NCBI GenBank assembly: GCA_030267565.1
Contig: BRXU01000014.1
Coordinates: 62,001-126,000 of the forward strand
DNA length: 64,000 nucleotides
DNA from: Pleodorina starrii
Taxonomy: Eukaryota > Chlorophyta > Chlorophyceae > Chlamydomonadales > Volvocaceae
Reading direction: 5' to 3'
Below the pieces are notes generated by a model. The model worked only from the letters and a program-made list of their open reading frames with translations, was not told the DNA's origin and did no database searches. Numbering within the stretch: the stretch's first letter is position 1; every line of letters starts with the position of its first letter. Position numbers and translations under genes: made by a program. Shown in pieces: positions 1 through 11,870 of the stretch.

Positions 1-20
1 TGAACTGAACTGATCTGCAG

Positions 21-2717
21 GTGTGACTCGGGGCTTGGGCACAGATCCACCTGCCTTGGACGCCTGGCAGGACAGTCGCGGAGCGGCCTGGCCGGCGGGA
101 GGAATCGCCCCACGCGACATCCCGGCACCGCCACCGCCTTGGCCGCCACCCGGAGGTGCGACGACACCCTGCGGCTCGCTGACGTGCGCGCTGGTCAGGA
201 CGGTGCTGCCGGCCGTACAGGCCAGCTGCGACGAAGCGTCGGCACCGCCGCCATCGCCGCCGCCGTTAGGATCGAGTGCCCAGCAATCCGATGATGATCG
301 GGAAGCGGAACAGAAGGGGCAGCAGGAACAGCAGGAGCAGCAACAGCAGCAGCAGCAGCAACAGGCGGGTGGCGAGGGGGCCAGTCTGGAGCGTGCGGTG
401 GTCGACACGGTGCGGAGGTGCTCGCGAGTGCTGGCGCTGCAGCTGGCGACGATCCTGGCGACCCCAAAGAGGGCTGCAGCGGCCTCCGGCGGCGCGGCGC
501 CGCTGTCCACAAGCACCACCACCGCCACCCCCGCCACCACCACCTCCGCGCCCGTCCTCTCTACTGCGGTATCGCCATCAGGCGTGGCGAGTGGCGGTCC
601 CGATGAGGCGCAGGGAGGGCAGACAGGCCGCGGTGAGGCCGCCTCGCCCCCGGATGCGTTGCGGCCGGAGGCCAGGGCCCTCATTCGGCAGCTGGCGAGC
701 TGTCCATTGGACGGGGCGGCGGTGCGCGACTGCCTGGCAGCGACCGCCCCCGGCAATGTATTTGGCGTCGATGACGACGCAACGACAGCAGCAGCGGCGG
801 CGGCGGCGGGGCCTGAGCGGCCAGGATGGTGCAGCGGCCGCTGGTCGGGCGAGTCCAGCGGGGCTCCCGGGGACGTGTGGTCGTTTTCTGGGTCCGACGC
901 GCTGTCGGTAGCCGCCGCCACAGCAGCCGCCGCCGCAGCAGCGGGCCAGACGTGTGTGCCGCAGGACGCCGACACCACCGCCGTTGCAGGTGTAGGCACC
1001 GACCCCGCAACGGCTGGCGGCCTGAGCGGCAGCAGCGCCCTCGGAGGCAGAGGAGGCTACGCTGCGTCCGCGGGGTGCCCCGGCGGCGGTGCCGGGGGGG
1101 CGTTGGGTGCGGCGGCGGCTCGGGTGACGTGGCGCGGTGGCTGCGTCTGCCCGGCGGTGTGGGAGCCCGTGTGCGCCGCCGCCACGGGGCTGCAGTACCC
1201 CAACAGGTGCTACGCGGACTGCCAGGTGGGTGGGTGGTGCGCCGGGAGCGGTGGTGCACTCTGAGGCTCGCAGTGGGTCTGGGGCTCAGTTGCGAAGCCG
1301 CAGCTGCTGCTTTGAGGAAGCGCAGGGCCAATGAGAACGGCACAAACCTTAGCCTCCACGCGGCAAAAGTGCGGTGACCAGGGTCGTAAGGGTTTCCTTG
1401 CAAGATGGGCCCCGTGGCACGCGCGCCAGCCACCAACCAGGTCCAAGCAACCGGAGCCACCCCTGGGCCCTAACGAGGCCCCACCAGGACCTTCAGCGGC
1501 CCGTGTCCAAATAGGGCCTGTCGCGCCGGCATCAGCGACCTTGGCGCCCATGGCGCCGTGCGCGTCCCACCCCCCCGTCCAACCGTCCCTCGCTCCCTCT
1601 CCGCGCCCTCCACTGCCCGTCCTGTCTGCAGGGCGTCGCGGGGCTCTTAGTGCCCTGCAGCGAAGTGCTGCTGCCACATCGGCCGGGCGAAACTGCAGCC
1701 GCTGCCGCTGCCGCTGTCGGCGCCGCCGCGACTGCGGCTTCTGCTACACTTGCTCCTGGGGCCGGTGCTGGGGGCGAGCCCGCAACGGGAGGCGGAGCAC
1801 GAGTGTCCCGCCAGGACTTACCGGGTGCACCCGGCAGCCCCGCGCCCACTCTCAGCGCGGGTGAGGCGGCAGCGGGAGAAGGCGTGCGGTTGGGTGGGAC
1901 TGCGGCCAGCCCGTCGGAGGCCGACGCGCGCACCGGGGCAGAGGCGGCAGCGGCGGAAGCAGTGGCGAGGGCGGGGTCCATCTTTGCCGCGTATCTGACC
2001 CCGAGCCCGAGCCCGAGCCCCAGCAGTACACAGCAAGGTGAGGCTACAGGGATGGGCGCGGTGCTCGGGGGGGGACGGCAGCAGCCGGCAGCAGCTGCGC
2101 AAGCGGTGGCGGCGGCAGCCGCTTCTAAATCCGCTGCTGCTGCTGCTGCTGCGGCGGCGGCGGCGGCAGCGGCGGCGGCGGCTGAGGAGGATGTGCGCAG
2201 GGTATTTCTGGCCGTGATGGTGGAAGCGAGCGGCGGCAGCGATGGCGCGGTGGCGGCGGCCGCCGGTGGTGATGGTGGTGGTGGCAGCGGTGGCGGCGCG
2301 GGCTCACCAGTCGCTGCACCGGACGGCTGGACTGTCGGCGCACTGTCCGAGCGCTCCGCCTCGTTGCTCCTGGCGCAGCTGCTTCAGCCGGCGGTGGAAA
2401 TGCTGGCGGGGCCGCCGGAGGGGCCGCTGGCGGCGCCTTCCGGGGCGCGGTCCGGCGATGAGGGCCCTGGGGGCGGTGCACCGACAGTGGGGGCTCGGCG
2501 GACACGGGCGGGGGCCGAGGGCAGCTCGGTGGCGGGTTGGGATGATGTCTGTGGGGACGCCGCGACTGGTGCGGCGGCGGGTGATGCAGGCGGCGGGCCG
2601 GAGCGACGGTGCCTAAATAGGCTGGTGTACCTGCTGAGCTTGCTCGCGACGGCGGGAGCGCAGCCGGAGGGCAACGGAAGCTCCGAAACCCCACGAACGG
2701 ACCTGAGCGGCCCCTAG
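21..2717 (+). CDS. Kazal-domain protein, 3' part of gene
   Basis: This is the 3' portion of a gene entering from the left edge; an acceptor-like CAG at 18–20 suggests the first visible exon starts at 21. Model: exon 21–1225, intron 1226–1631 (CAG|GTGGGT to CTGCAG), exon 1632–2717, phase 0. The exon junction lies inside a Kazal serine-protease-inhibitor-like domain. The upstream part reads CVCPAVWEPVC, then a tyrosine, PNRCYADC and Q. The downstream exon adds GVAGLLVPC, giving the six-cysteine Kazal spacing. Kazal domains are secreted protease inhibitors or follistatin-like modules. Everything else is low complexity: a Gln run near 335–365, and Ala- and Gly-rich linkers, especially 2110–2310. 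The rest is unrecognised, and the long Ala/Gly tail could hide another intron. No TGTAA signal was found just downstream of the stop. The Kazal call is firm; the gene boundaries are not. Confidence 0.62.
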
Positions 2718-3914
2718 CGACTGCGGGGCGGCATGCGACGAGGGGAGGTTCGCTTTCCGTGACGAGCGGTGTGGGCGTGGACCTGGAGCCGAGTCTGAGG
2801 GCCTGCTGGGGCGGACGGATCGAGTTGCGCCATCAGGCCAAGGCCGGGCCGGCAGCGGAGCGGAGTGCTTACCGTAATTTTGTTTAATGATATGGTGTGC
2901 AATGTATACTTGACCGGCGGGAAGCGTGAGCCTTGGGCATGCAGGCGCTATGTGAAACGGCTGCAATGTCTGACAAGTACACGTCGATGGTAAAATAGTG
3001 TGTGTGTGTGTGTGGGGGGGGGTGATATCGGGGAGGCTTCATGTCGGCTCCTCTGGCGCGTTCCTGTTGAACTGATCGTTACGACCCCACTGGATTCCAC
3101 GGCGAGAGACGCCGTTGTTGCGACATCTCCACTGGCTGAGAGGAAGGAGGACTTTTTGCAGGAATGGGCCCATGCTGCGCTTTACCGTGCCGTGCCGTGC
3201 TGTGTAGATGGCAGTACGGTGCCGTGCCGTGCTGTGTTGTTGGCAACACGGGACGGGTCCCTGACGGTGGTGTCCTTGGAAGGCGCCCCACTGCTTCCAG
3301 AAGGAACGAGGTCGTGGCGGGGGGTAAGCACCTCACTGCGCAATACCATTGCGGAGGTGCGTAGAGGTGCGGTACCACCAATGCGATTTGAGCAGTGGTG
3401 CTCCAATGCAGCCGTCCACACGGTCCCAAAGCAGCGAAGAGGCGCCTGGTCACGAGGGCTTGGGGTTCTCGCTACCGAACCGAGGGGCCCTGCGGGACCC
3501 CACCAGAGCCCGAACAGACTTGCGGCCCATGTTGGGTGTGAGCGTGTGTCATGTGGGGGACACCTGACGGGGAAGCGTGTCGCGCCCCTAGGACTCTCTC
3601 CCTAACAAACACTGCTACAATGTCTTCCTGACGGCGCGAGCAGCGATTTGGGGGCCGCACGTCGCCAATGGTCCGTTCTAAGACCCCCCCTGCATCCGCG
3701 CATTCGCGTCTTCCACAGAAACCCTAATGACCCACCCCTCGGTACCCCACCGCGGCTCTCGGCTGGACGAATCGGCGGCGGAACTGCACCTGACTGAAGC
3801 CCCTCCCCCCATTGTGCGCGCCCTCTCTGCTGCCTCGAAGCTCTGCTGCAGAGCACTGCAGCCGCCACCCCATCCAGCCCAGCTGCCCGCCACCCCCACT
3901 CCCCACCCCTACCC
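2718..3914. other. Convergent intergenic region with short repeats
   Basis: This lies between the stop codons of the Kazal gene (+) and POP1 (−) and should hold both 3' UTRs. It contains a (GT)n run followed by a G-run at 2998–3020. An imperfect direct repeat based on GTGCCGTGCCGTGCTGTG occurs at about 3187–3240. Open frames here have no recognisable protein content. Confidence 0.5.
2998..3020. repeat. (GT)n microsatellite with poly-G
   Basis: About eight GT dinucleotides (2998–3014) run directly into a G-run. It lies in the presumed 3' flank of the Kazal gene. Confidence 0.85.
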
Positions 3915-6900
3915 TCACATCCCTAGGGGCGGCTCCCCTCCCGGGAACAGCAATTCCGCCCGGCAGCAACGCAGCGCATCCGAGCCCGGGTTCCGAACCC
4001 ACAGCCGCAGCACCCGCACCCCGCCACCCCGGCGGCCGCCCCACCCCTGCATTCCCATCTCCTCCCCAGCGCCGCCAAACCAACTGCCCACACCCGCACT
4101 CGCACTCGCACCCGACTCGCCACCCGCGCCCACACATTCCGCCCCCGCCTGCGCCTCCGTTTCCAACCCCGCGGCTGACCGTCGGTGCACGGCGCCGCCG
4201 TCGCGGGCTCCCGGGCTCCCGAGCCCCGGCGGCGCCGCCGGAAGGCAGCGCGCGAGGCCGGCCGCGTCGCACAGCGCGAGGCCGCCCGGGTAGGCGGATG
4301 ACCCGCGGGTCGCTGCCGACACCACGTAGCCAACGACCACCGCCTCCCCGACCGACGGCGCAGATCGCGAATCCGCCCCCAGGCGCACGTCTGGCGCCTC
4401 CGTCTGCGTCGCGTGGGCGTCCGCCAGCTGCCCGCCCGTGTCGGCGCCGGCGCCGCCGCTGCCCTGGGGGCTGTTGCCGCCCACTACTGTGCCGATAACC
4501 TCCGCTCCCGCCTCGCACACGCCCCGTCCCTCAACAGACAGCGCCACATACAGCAGGCAGCGGCGACGTGGCGGCTGGGACGCAGCCGCCTCGCCTCCGC
4601 CCTCAGCCATGGAAACGTCCCGCCCCTCGGCGACCTGCCCTTCGTGTTGCTGTTGGTGTGGCTTGATGTGCGCTGGCAGCGGCGGCGCAGCGGTTGGCAG
4701 CGCAACGGCGGCCGGCGCCGCCGGCGCCGCCGCCGTCGGCGGCGGGCCCGGGGGCGCCAGCAGCCCCAGCCGCACCGCCTTCCGCAGCGTCCAGCCGTGC
4801 AGCCGGTCCTTGCTCGCCGGCTGCCGCCCCCGCTCCTGGCGCTGCCCCCGCTGCTGCTGCTGCTGCTGCTGCCGCGGAGCAAATCCAGGAGCGGCCGCCA
4901 CCGCAGCTCCTGCGCCTCTCCCGCCTCCGCCTCCGCCTCCGTGTCCCTCGCCACTGAACAGGAACTGGCGCACGGTGCTCCGGCTCAGCGCCAGGCTCCA
5001 GTCGGTGTCGGGCGCCCCCGGGACGGTCGCACCCACCGCCCCTTCCGCAGTACTAGAGGCCTCGCCGCCGCCGCCGCCGCCGGCAATGGCACCGGGCCGG
5101 CTTGCAACCGCCGCAACTGCTGTTGATGCCGGCGCCGCGTCTTCTTCCATCCGGTCCGCGGCGCCACCGCCATGCGCCGCACCGCCGCCGCCGCCGCCCG
5201 CCGTGCAGCTTGCCGGCCCGGCCTTGGTTCGCCTCGGCTTGCAGCGGCCCATCAGTGAGCTCGGCAAGGGCCGTACAGGCATCTGCGGGGGCTGCATCAG
5301 CCTGGAGGGGGGGGAGGACGTTGTGGAATTGGCGCGTATGTGGGCTGTGGGGCGGGCATTCCACCTGGCGCGGCTCAGCAGGTGCAGGGCGCGCGGCACG
5401 GGGCGGCGCAGGCAGCCAGGTCAGGTTCCAGCTCCGGGTCAGGTTCGCATGGGGATGCGGATGCGGCGGTGTTGCGGCGGGAAGCCGGTTCGCCCCGTGT
5501 GCCCGTCCCGTGTGTCCATGCCCTGCCCCGCCCTGCCCTTCCAAGCGGCCGGCTCTCCCGCCTCACTCCCCAGGCCGAACTCCGACCCCAGTTCCAGGAC
5601 CCAGTTGCAGCGACCCATCCTTCGCGTGCGCCTCCACACGGTATGGCAGCTAGACCGCCACCACCGCCCCCTCCTTTCCCGACCCACCGACCCACCGACC
5701 CACCGGCTCCAGTCCGCCACGGGGCCCAGGTCCGCCGGTCTTCGGGCTCGGCCCCGCGGCCGCCGAGACGCAGCCGCAGCCAGCTCCGCCGCGGCCTCGA
5801 CGTTGTACCGCGATCCGGCGGGCGTGTACGGATGGTCGTACGGGAAGCACGGCATACGGAAGTGCGCCGCCAGCTGCCGCCACTCGGACTGGCCCGTCGG
5901 CCGGGCGCCTGAGTTGGACCCGGATGAGAGGCGGGCAGTGCATTTTACGGCATTACGGCGGGTGGGCCGGCCAGTGCAGCGCAGTGCAGCAGCCGAGTGC
6001 CCGATACGGTAGGCTCGGTTTCCAGGCCAGCACCGCACCGCATCGACCCACCCATACCTCCCTCCCTCCCTCCCTCCCTCCATACCTCCATACCTCCACC
6101 CTCACCCTCACCCCCCCCCCCACCACCCTCACCCGTGTACGCCAGGGCCGTCCAAACGGGCATCACCCAGCCAGCCGGAAGCACCAGCGACCAGCCACAG
6201 CCCGGACTCTCCCTCCCCGCTGACGTCGCCGTCGCCTGTCCCGCCTGTCCCGCCTGCCGCCCCCTCCTCTGCTCCCGCTGCCGCTGCCGCTGCCCGCCGC
6301 CGTGCGGCCCACCAGCCCCCGGCACCCCGGAGTGGAGGCTTCCGCTCTCCGGTCGACGGATCAGGAGCACCGGAAAGCTCACGGAGGGGCCGCCGCCGCC
6401 GCCGCTGCTGCTGCCCTCGCCCGGCCGCTGCAGCTCCCGACTCCCGCGCTCGCCCGCCGCCGCCGCCGGCGCATCTGCCGCATCCGCTCTTCGGCCGCGG
6501 CCCGGCGCGGCAGCCGACGTACCCGCCAGTCCGAGTCCGAGTCCGAGCCCGGTCTGCAGCAATCTCCTGCGCGCCGCCTGGCGGACCGCGGCGACCTGGG
6601 ATTGGTCCAGGGGAGGCGGCACACCGGCGGCCGGTGCTGCGGTGGCGGAGCTCCAGAGAGCCGCCGCACCGAGCGTCCAGTCGCCTGTGGGGGGAGGAGG
6701 AGGAGGAGCGGGAGGAGGAGGGAGCGGGGCCAAAGGAGGGTGAGGGTGCAGATGCAGACAGGCGGTGGGCGCAGACAGACAGGCAGCTGCCGCTGCCACT
6801 GCGCTGACACACCAAAGTTGGGCCGCCCTGCGCCCGCACCGCACCGCACACCACGCACCCGGAACGCACCGCCCCAACCCCCGGCACAGGACCACACCCC

Positions 6901-9900
6901 AACCCGCGCGGGCAAAGTCCGCGGATGCCCGGAGCGGACCAGCTAGCTGTCGGAAGTATTGCAAGGAGAGGGGTCAGGGAAGGAGGGGGAAGGAGGTGAC
7001 CCAAGAGTATACGGTAACGGACAGGGCTCCCACGGCAAGTGGCGCAGTCGCGGCCGCAGCGCGCCCCCCCATACGACCTCGACCCTGACTCGACCCGACA
7101 CCGCAGTCGCAGTCGCAGCCGCCTGCCCGCCCCCGCCGCTCTCCTTGCCTTGTCCCCTTGCCGTTCCCTCGGCCTTTCTCTTTCCCTTTGCACTTTCTCC
7201 CCTACCCTTCGCCGCCTGCCGTCGTACTTTTTGCCCTTCCGTATCCCATCTTATCCGCCCCGCTCTCCCATCCCGCCCTCTTTTGCGCCGCGTCGCCGCC
7301 CCAGCTCGTTTGTGGGTTTCTGAGTGTTTTTGCTTTGCCTGCCTGTTCGCTCCTTGCCTCGCTCCCATTGCCGCTCCCCATTGCCGTTACTAACGCCCTT
7401 CCTTCGCTTCTTTCCGATTCCTTTCTCCACTGAGCGCAGGTGAGTAAGCCATCGTTCCTTTTGTGCTGTCCGGGCTGTGTGTCTATGTTGGTCTTGTGCT
7501 GTCGTGTGCCAGTCCGTCTGGGGTTGGTTGGCGGCGACGCGGCCGCGCGCTTTTTCTGCTGGAGATATCAGGTAATCATCAGGTAATATTCCAGGTAACT
7601 GCGTTGCATTCCCTCGCCCCGGGCCGTTCTAATTACCCCCGCACCCACCTGCCTCCGGCCACTGCCGCCGCTGCCGCCGCAGCTCTGCTTCCCCCAGTCC
7701 CAGCCCCACACAGCACTCCGAGACGCGCCGGGGGTTAACGGCCGCTCCAGCTCCCAGCTCCCGCCCCCAGCTTCCTCCAGCTCCTCCTCCGTCGTCTCCC
7801 ATGCCGCCGCCCCCGCAGTACGCTTCCGCCTCCGCCAGCGCATCCGCCCGCAGCGCCCTTCCGCCGCCCGCCGCCACTGGTGCCGCCAGCCGGGGATCCG
7901 CCGCCACCAGACCCACCACCGCACCCGCCGGCCACCGCCACTGCCAGCGCGGCCCCTCACCGCCCTCACCGCCGCCGCCACCGCCGCCGCAGTCCCGCTC
8001 CCACACGCTGCACCACAGCCGGCCACCGAGCGACGAACCGTCGCCATTGCGGCCCGCGCCCGCACCGCCGCCGTTGGGGCGCGCTGCGTCGCTGTCGCCG
8101 CCGGCGGCGCCTGCGCCACTACTGGAACTGGGTTTCAGAGCGGCGGCCGCCGGGGCCGCTGGGGCCGCAGAGGCCGCCGCCGTCGGCGACAGCGACGCCA
8201 CCTGCTGCATGGGCTGCATGGGCTGCAGGACGCGAGCCAGTGCGGCGCTGGCGGCTGCTCCCACCACCTCTATGCGGCGCAGGTCCGGGCAGCGCGAGCG
8301 GATGCTCACCCGGGGAGGATGCAGCGGCCGGCCGCTACCTGGACCCCCGCCTGCGTCCGCTCCTGGCGCATCGCCCACCTCCGCCTCCTGCTCCATCGCC
8401 GCCGCCGCCGCCGCCTCCTCTTGTGCCGCTGCCTGGTGCAGGGCCGCCCACACGTCCCCAAAGGCCGCGGCGTGCACCCACAACCACAGCACGCAGCGCG
8501 GGGCCCATCCGTCCGCATCCACCTCCTCCTCCTCCTCCTCCTCCTGGTCCCTCACCATGTGGGATAGATCCTCCGAGTGTTCTGGTGTTGGTGGCCGGGG
8601 CCGGGGCTGGGTCTGGGTCTGGGTTGGCGGTGTGAGCCACAGCGCCCGGACGGGTGCCAGCGGGTGGGTCGGGAAGGCGCCGGGGCTGTGCAGGAAGAGG
8701 TCCCACTCGGCCGCGCCGCTGATCACCTCGGGCCGGTCGAGCAGCTCGTCCAGCCGGGCGGGGTCGCTGCGGGTACGGCAGGCCGTACAGATACGGGATA
8801 GCGTACAGATGCGGGTCATCAAGGTCCGTCCAGAGATGGGTACGGGCCGTACAAGGACAAGTGGACGCGGAAGGGGAAGGTTTCAAAAGATGGCCAGCCG
8901 AGCGCCGCCAGAGATCGGGAAAAGGGGGGGCTGCACGCGTGGCGGCCGGGGACGCCCCCTCCACAACCCGCCCCCGCCCCGCCCCCGGCCCGCACCTCAT
9001 CCTCCGCATCACTCCCGCCAGTGTCCGCTGGTGCCCCCTCAGCTCCACACAGCCGCTGTAGCTGCTGTCGTGGAGCAGCGCCCCCACCCGCAACTGGGCC
9101 AGCAGCGAGCGACTGCCGCGACCGCGACCCGCCGCGTGGGAGGCAAGGACGTGGCCCCACCTGCAGGGCAGCGCAGGGCAGGCGCACATGCAGACGCACA
9201 TCAAGGGGATTACGCAGTCGCAGTCGCAGAGGGCAGCCCACCCTCCCGGGCGAAGCGTGGGTCTCAGGCCAGGTGAGACGAGGCGAGGCGAATCGGGCAA
9301 GCAGCGCCGAGGGCGATGTCGATGACCCGCCTCCCCCCCCGGAGGGGGAGCGTCTCCCCGGGGGAGCCAACATCGGCTCATCGCCGTTTCTTCGCCGCTT
9401 CCTGAGCCGTGCACCGAACCACCGACCCACCGGCTCGCATGCATATGCCACCGAGCTGGTCGGCACCGAACCCTTCAGGTCGGGGCCCCTACCCTGCTCC
9501 CTCCCTCTCTCCCTCCCTCCCTCCCTCCCACCCAAACCCCTCTACCGGGTACCCCTTCAGTCGGGCCCCCTCCTCCTCCGCCCCCCTCGCTCGCCGCACC
9601 TCCGCTCCATAGCCATACGGCGCGCATGCCACACGTGCGTCTCCAACCGCCGCAAAGCCAAAACACCCCCCGACGGATCCTCCTCCTCCTCCTCCTCCGC
9701 AGCGGGCTCAGCCTCACCCGGCGACGTCGCTGCGGCCGCCGCCTCATCGCCGCCGGCGGCGGCAGCGGCGTCAGAAGCAGCTCCCGCGGACAGCGTCCAG
9801 AAGGGTGTCGCCGGGGTCCGTGCAGGCTGTGGCTGCTGCTGCTGCTGCTGCTGCTGCTGCGGTGCCAGGTCCCTGGAGGCGCAACTTGCCTCGGTGGCGG

Positions 9901-10516
9901 ACTGCAGCGCGGCGGGCCGCCGACGCATGCGCCGGTTGGTGGGCCGCTGTGGATGCTGCGGCGGCTGCAGCTGCGGCCCCGAGTGAGGGTATGGGTGTGG
10001 GTGAGGGTTCTGCCCAAAGATGGCAGCTTTGGTTGCGAGAAAGGGCGGAGGGAGGGACGGCGCATGGGGAGAGGAGCAGCGGCGAAAGCGCCACTGCTAG
10101 CAACCGAAGGAACGACGGGCGGGGTGTGGGGCCGCTGCCAAGAGGGTGTTTAGCGCTGCGCTGCCAAGGGCAGGGCAGGGCAGGGCGCCGGGTCATGGCT
10201 GCGTTCCTGGCACCTGGCTTACCCCGGTCTCAGCTTGGGCAGTCAGGGATGGCGCCGCCTCCGCAGCCGCAGCGAATAATGCCCCGGAATCGACGCGTCG
10301 CCGCTGCGTGCGGGCACCGGCAGCTTCGTCCCCGGCTCCGGCTCCGGCTCCGGAGCTGTCCGCGGTGCCCAACTGGCGACGGTCCATGATGCCGCCATCG
10401 CCCGCAATTGTACGGTTGCCGTACAGCGCGGCCAGGCGGAGGTTCGGTCGGCGGCGCACACAGAAGCGGCGATGGCTCGTCGCTCGCCTGCGGCACGGGG
10501 GATTGCGGTGAGTCAT
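3915..10516 (-). CDS. POP1: RNase P/MRP protein subunit POP1
   Basis: POP1 is the largest protein of nuclear RNase P and RNase MRP, which mature tRNA 5' ends and pre-rRNA. Model on the minus strand: 10516–10223, 10009–9600, 9160–8996, 8766–7649, 6684–6133, 5908–5704, 5301–3915. These sum to 4131 nt (1376 aa) with consistent phases. Basic NRRMRRRP near residue 123 and LETHVWHARRMAMERRWG near 220–236 mark the POP1 N-terminal domain. They are followed by GRGRGSRSLLAQL and LLHDSSYSGCVEL. WLWVHAAAFGDVWAAL and LRRIEVVGAAA match the middle domain. The POPLD domain has GWSLVLPAGWVMPVWTALAY near 825–846, continued by CFPYDHPYTP in the next exon. The C-terminus has VEGRGVCEAGAEV, VVVGYVVSAATRG and LRLWVRNPGSDA. 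Poly-Gln and Gly/Ala linkers make it longer than plant POP1. Least certain are the start ATG and the first acceptor, since several CAGs there keep frame. Confidence 0.92.
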
Positions 10517-11870
10517 CCGATTATGGCGGCGGCAGATTGCAGGGGGGGACAGCAGGGGGGTTGAGGCGTCTTCCGACGCTGGGTGGAGGCATGGCCGCGC
10601 ACGTGCGCAATGCGAAGCATGAGCACGGTTCGGCACCTCGGCCCAAAGTGGAGGTTTGGAACCTCGGCGCCTCGGTTAGTGCGCATTTGTAATGCGTGTG
10701 CAAAGTTGAATTTCAGCAGGAATGCCCGATGCACAAATTCGCGTGTGGGATTTGAGCATTTGCGACGCCTCCTGCCCGCCATGATGCCCTCCACAGTTCT
10801 GCCTCAAACAGACTTGCCTGCGCAAGTGACGTGGAAGGAAAGGCGCCCCGAAGCGGCCTTCTCCGACATCCTGTTTCACGGCTTGCAGAAGGTACCGCAG
10901 CTACAGGCAAGAGTAAGAAGGGGCGTGTTTCAAATAACCGTTAGTCAGCCTAGTGGCCCGCGGGACAGTGTTTTCCCCCAACAGGGTAATCAACGTGAAG
11001 TCACTTCTTCAATCATACATGAGATTTCAAGACCTGCCACATTGGCCTGTGCACTCAAAGCGCCTTCCCAGCACAGCCCAAGAAATAAATATGGCGTGCA
11101 TGCATTGCAAAATTTAGAACTTGTGCCGGTTTGCATTCGCCATTGACACCTTCTTGCCTCGGTTTCTCGCGCCTGCGCAAAGTCCCGAATGTCGAGAACG
11201 CGCGGAATTTCGGCGGCTGAGGTCATCACTCCTTGATATGAGTTACGCAAGAAACTTAAGCATCTTGACAAAACATATTAATACTAGTTAAGCGTTTTGC
11301 CCAGCCGTAGCATGCGCTTACAATGGTCCGTTGGAACGACAATTATCGTGACAATTGCAACAAACGAATGTTCCTGCGCCACACTAGTGAACCACTTTAT
11401 CAAAACGCCGGGCGCAGGGGCAAGGAAGGCCGGCCCAAAATCACCGAAGGAAGACCGAACACTAATCCAAGCCGTGAGACCGTTGCTCCTAACTGTCACC
11501 TGCTGCCGGTTCAAATAGCCCGATGCCGGAACCACAGACTGACCCCTTTGACGGCATTCCTTGAACGCGAAGCCTTAGTTAGGCGCATTGCGCAGGCAAA
11601 CTGCGGAGAGCCTGTGCCCCCAACCAAACACAATCTACGGTACGATAGGCACGTTCAGGTGGGCAAAGGAGGGAGCAGAGCCTTTCATGCAGCTTCCTCG
11701 TTCATTAACCAGCTCCGTCAGCACATCAACAGATCTGGGATACCCATATCTAGGATACCCACATCTTCAAACGCCTCCCTTTTAATCCACTCCCTCTGGC
11801 TTGGCCAAGCACGAGTGGGTCCTAGTCGGTCGGCACAGCCGTCGAACAGCGAACTGATCGACCTTCTATT
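10517..11870. other. Intergenic: POP1 promoter side and SOUL-gene 3' UTR
   Basis: This separates the POP1 start from the stop of the next minus-strand gene. It should contain the POP1 5' UTR and promoter and the SOUL-gene 3' UTR. A 187-codon plus-strand open frame at 10583–11146 has no recognisable domain and no clear splice structure; I do not call it a gene. Confidence 0.45.
11318..11322 (-). terminator. Candidate polyadenylation signal (TGTAA) of SOUL gene
   Basis: TTACA on the plus strand is TGTAA on the minus strand, the usual green-algal polyadenylation signal. It lies about 550 nt past the SOUL-gene stop codon. Position and motif fit, but a five-base motif is weak evidence alone. Confidence 0.4.

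Noticed and set aside
10583..11146. 187-codon plus-strand frame upstream of POP1
   Set aside because: No recognisable domain, signal or splice structure; overlaps the expected POP1 promoter and SOUL 3' UTR region.
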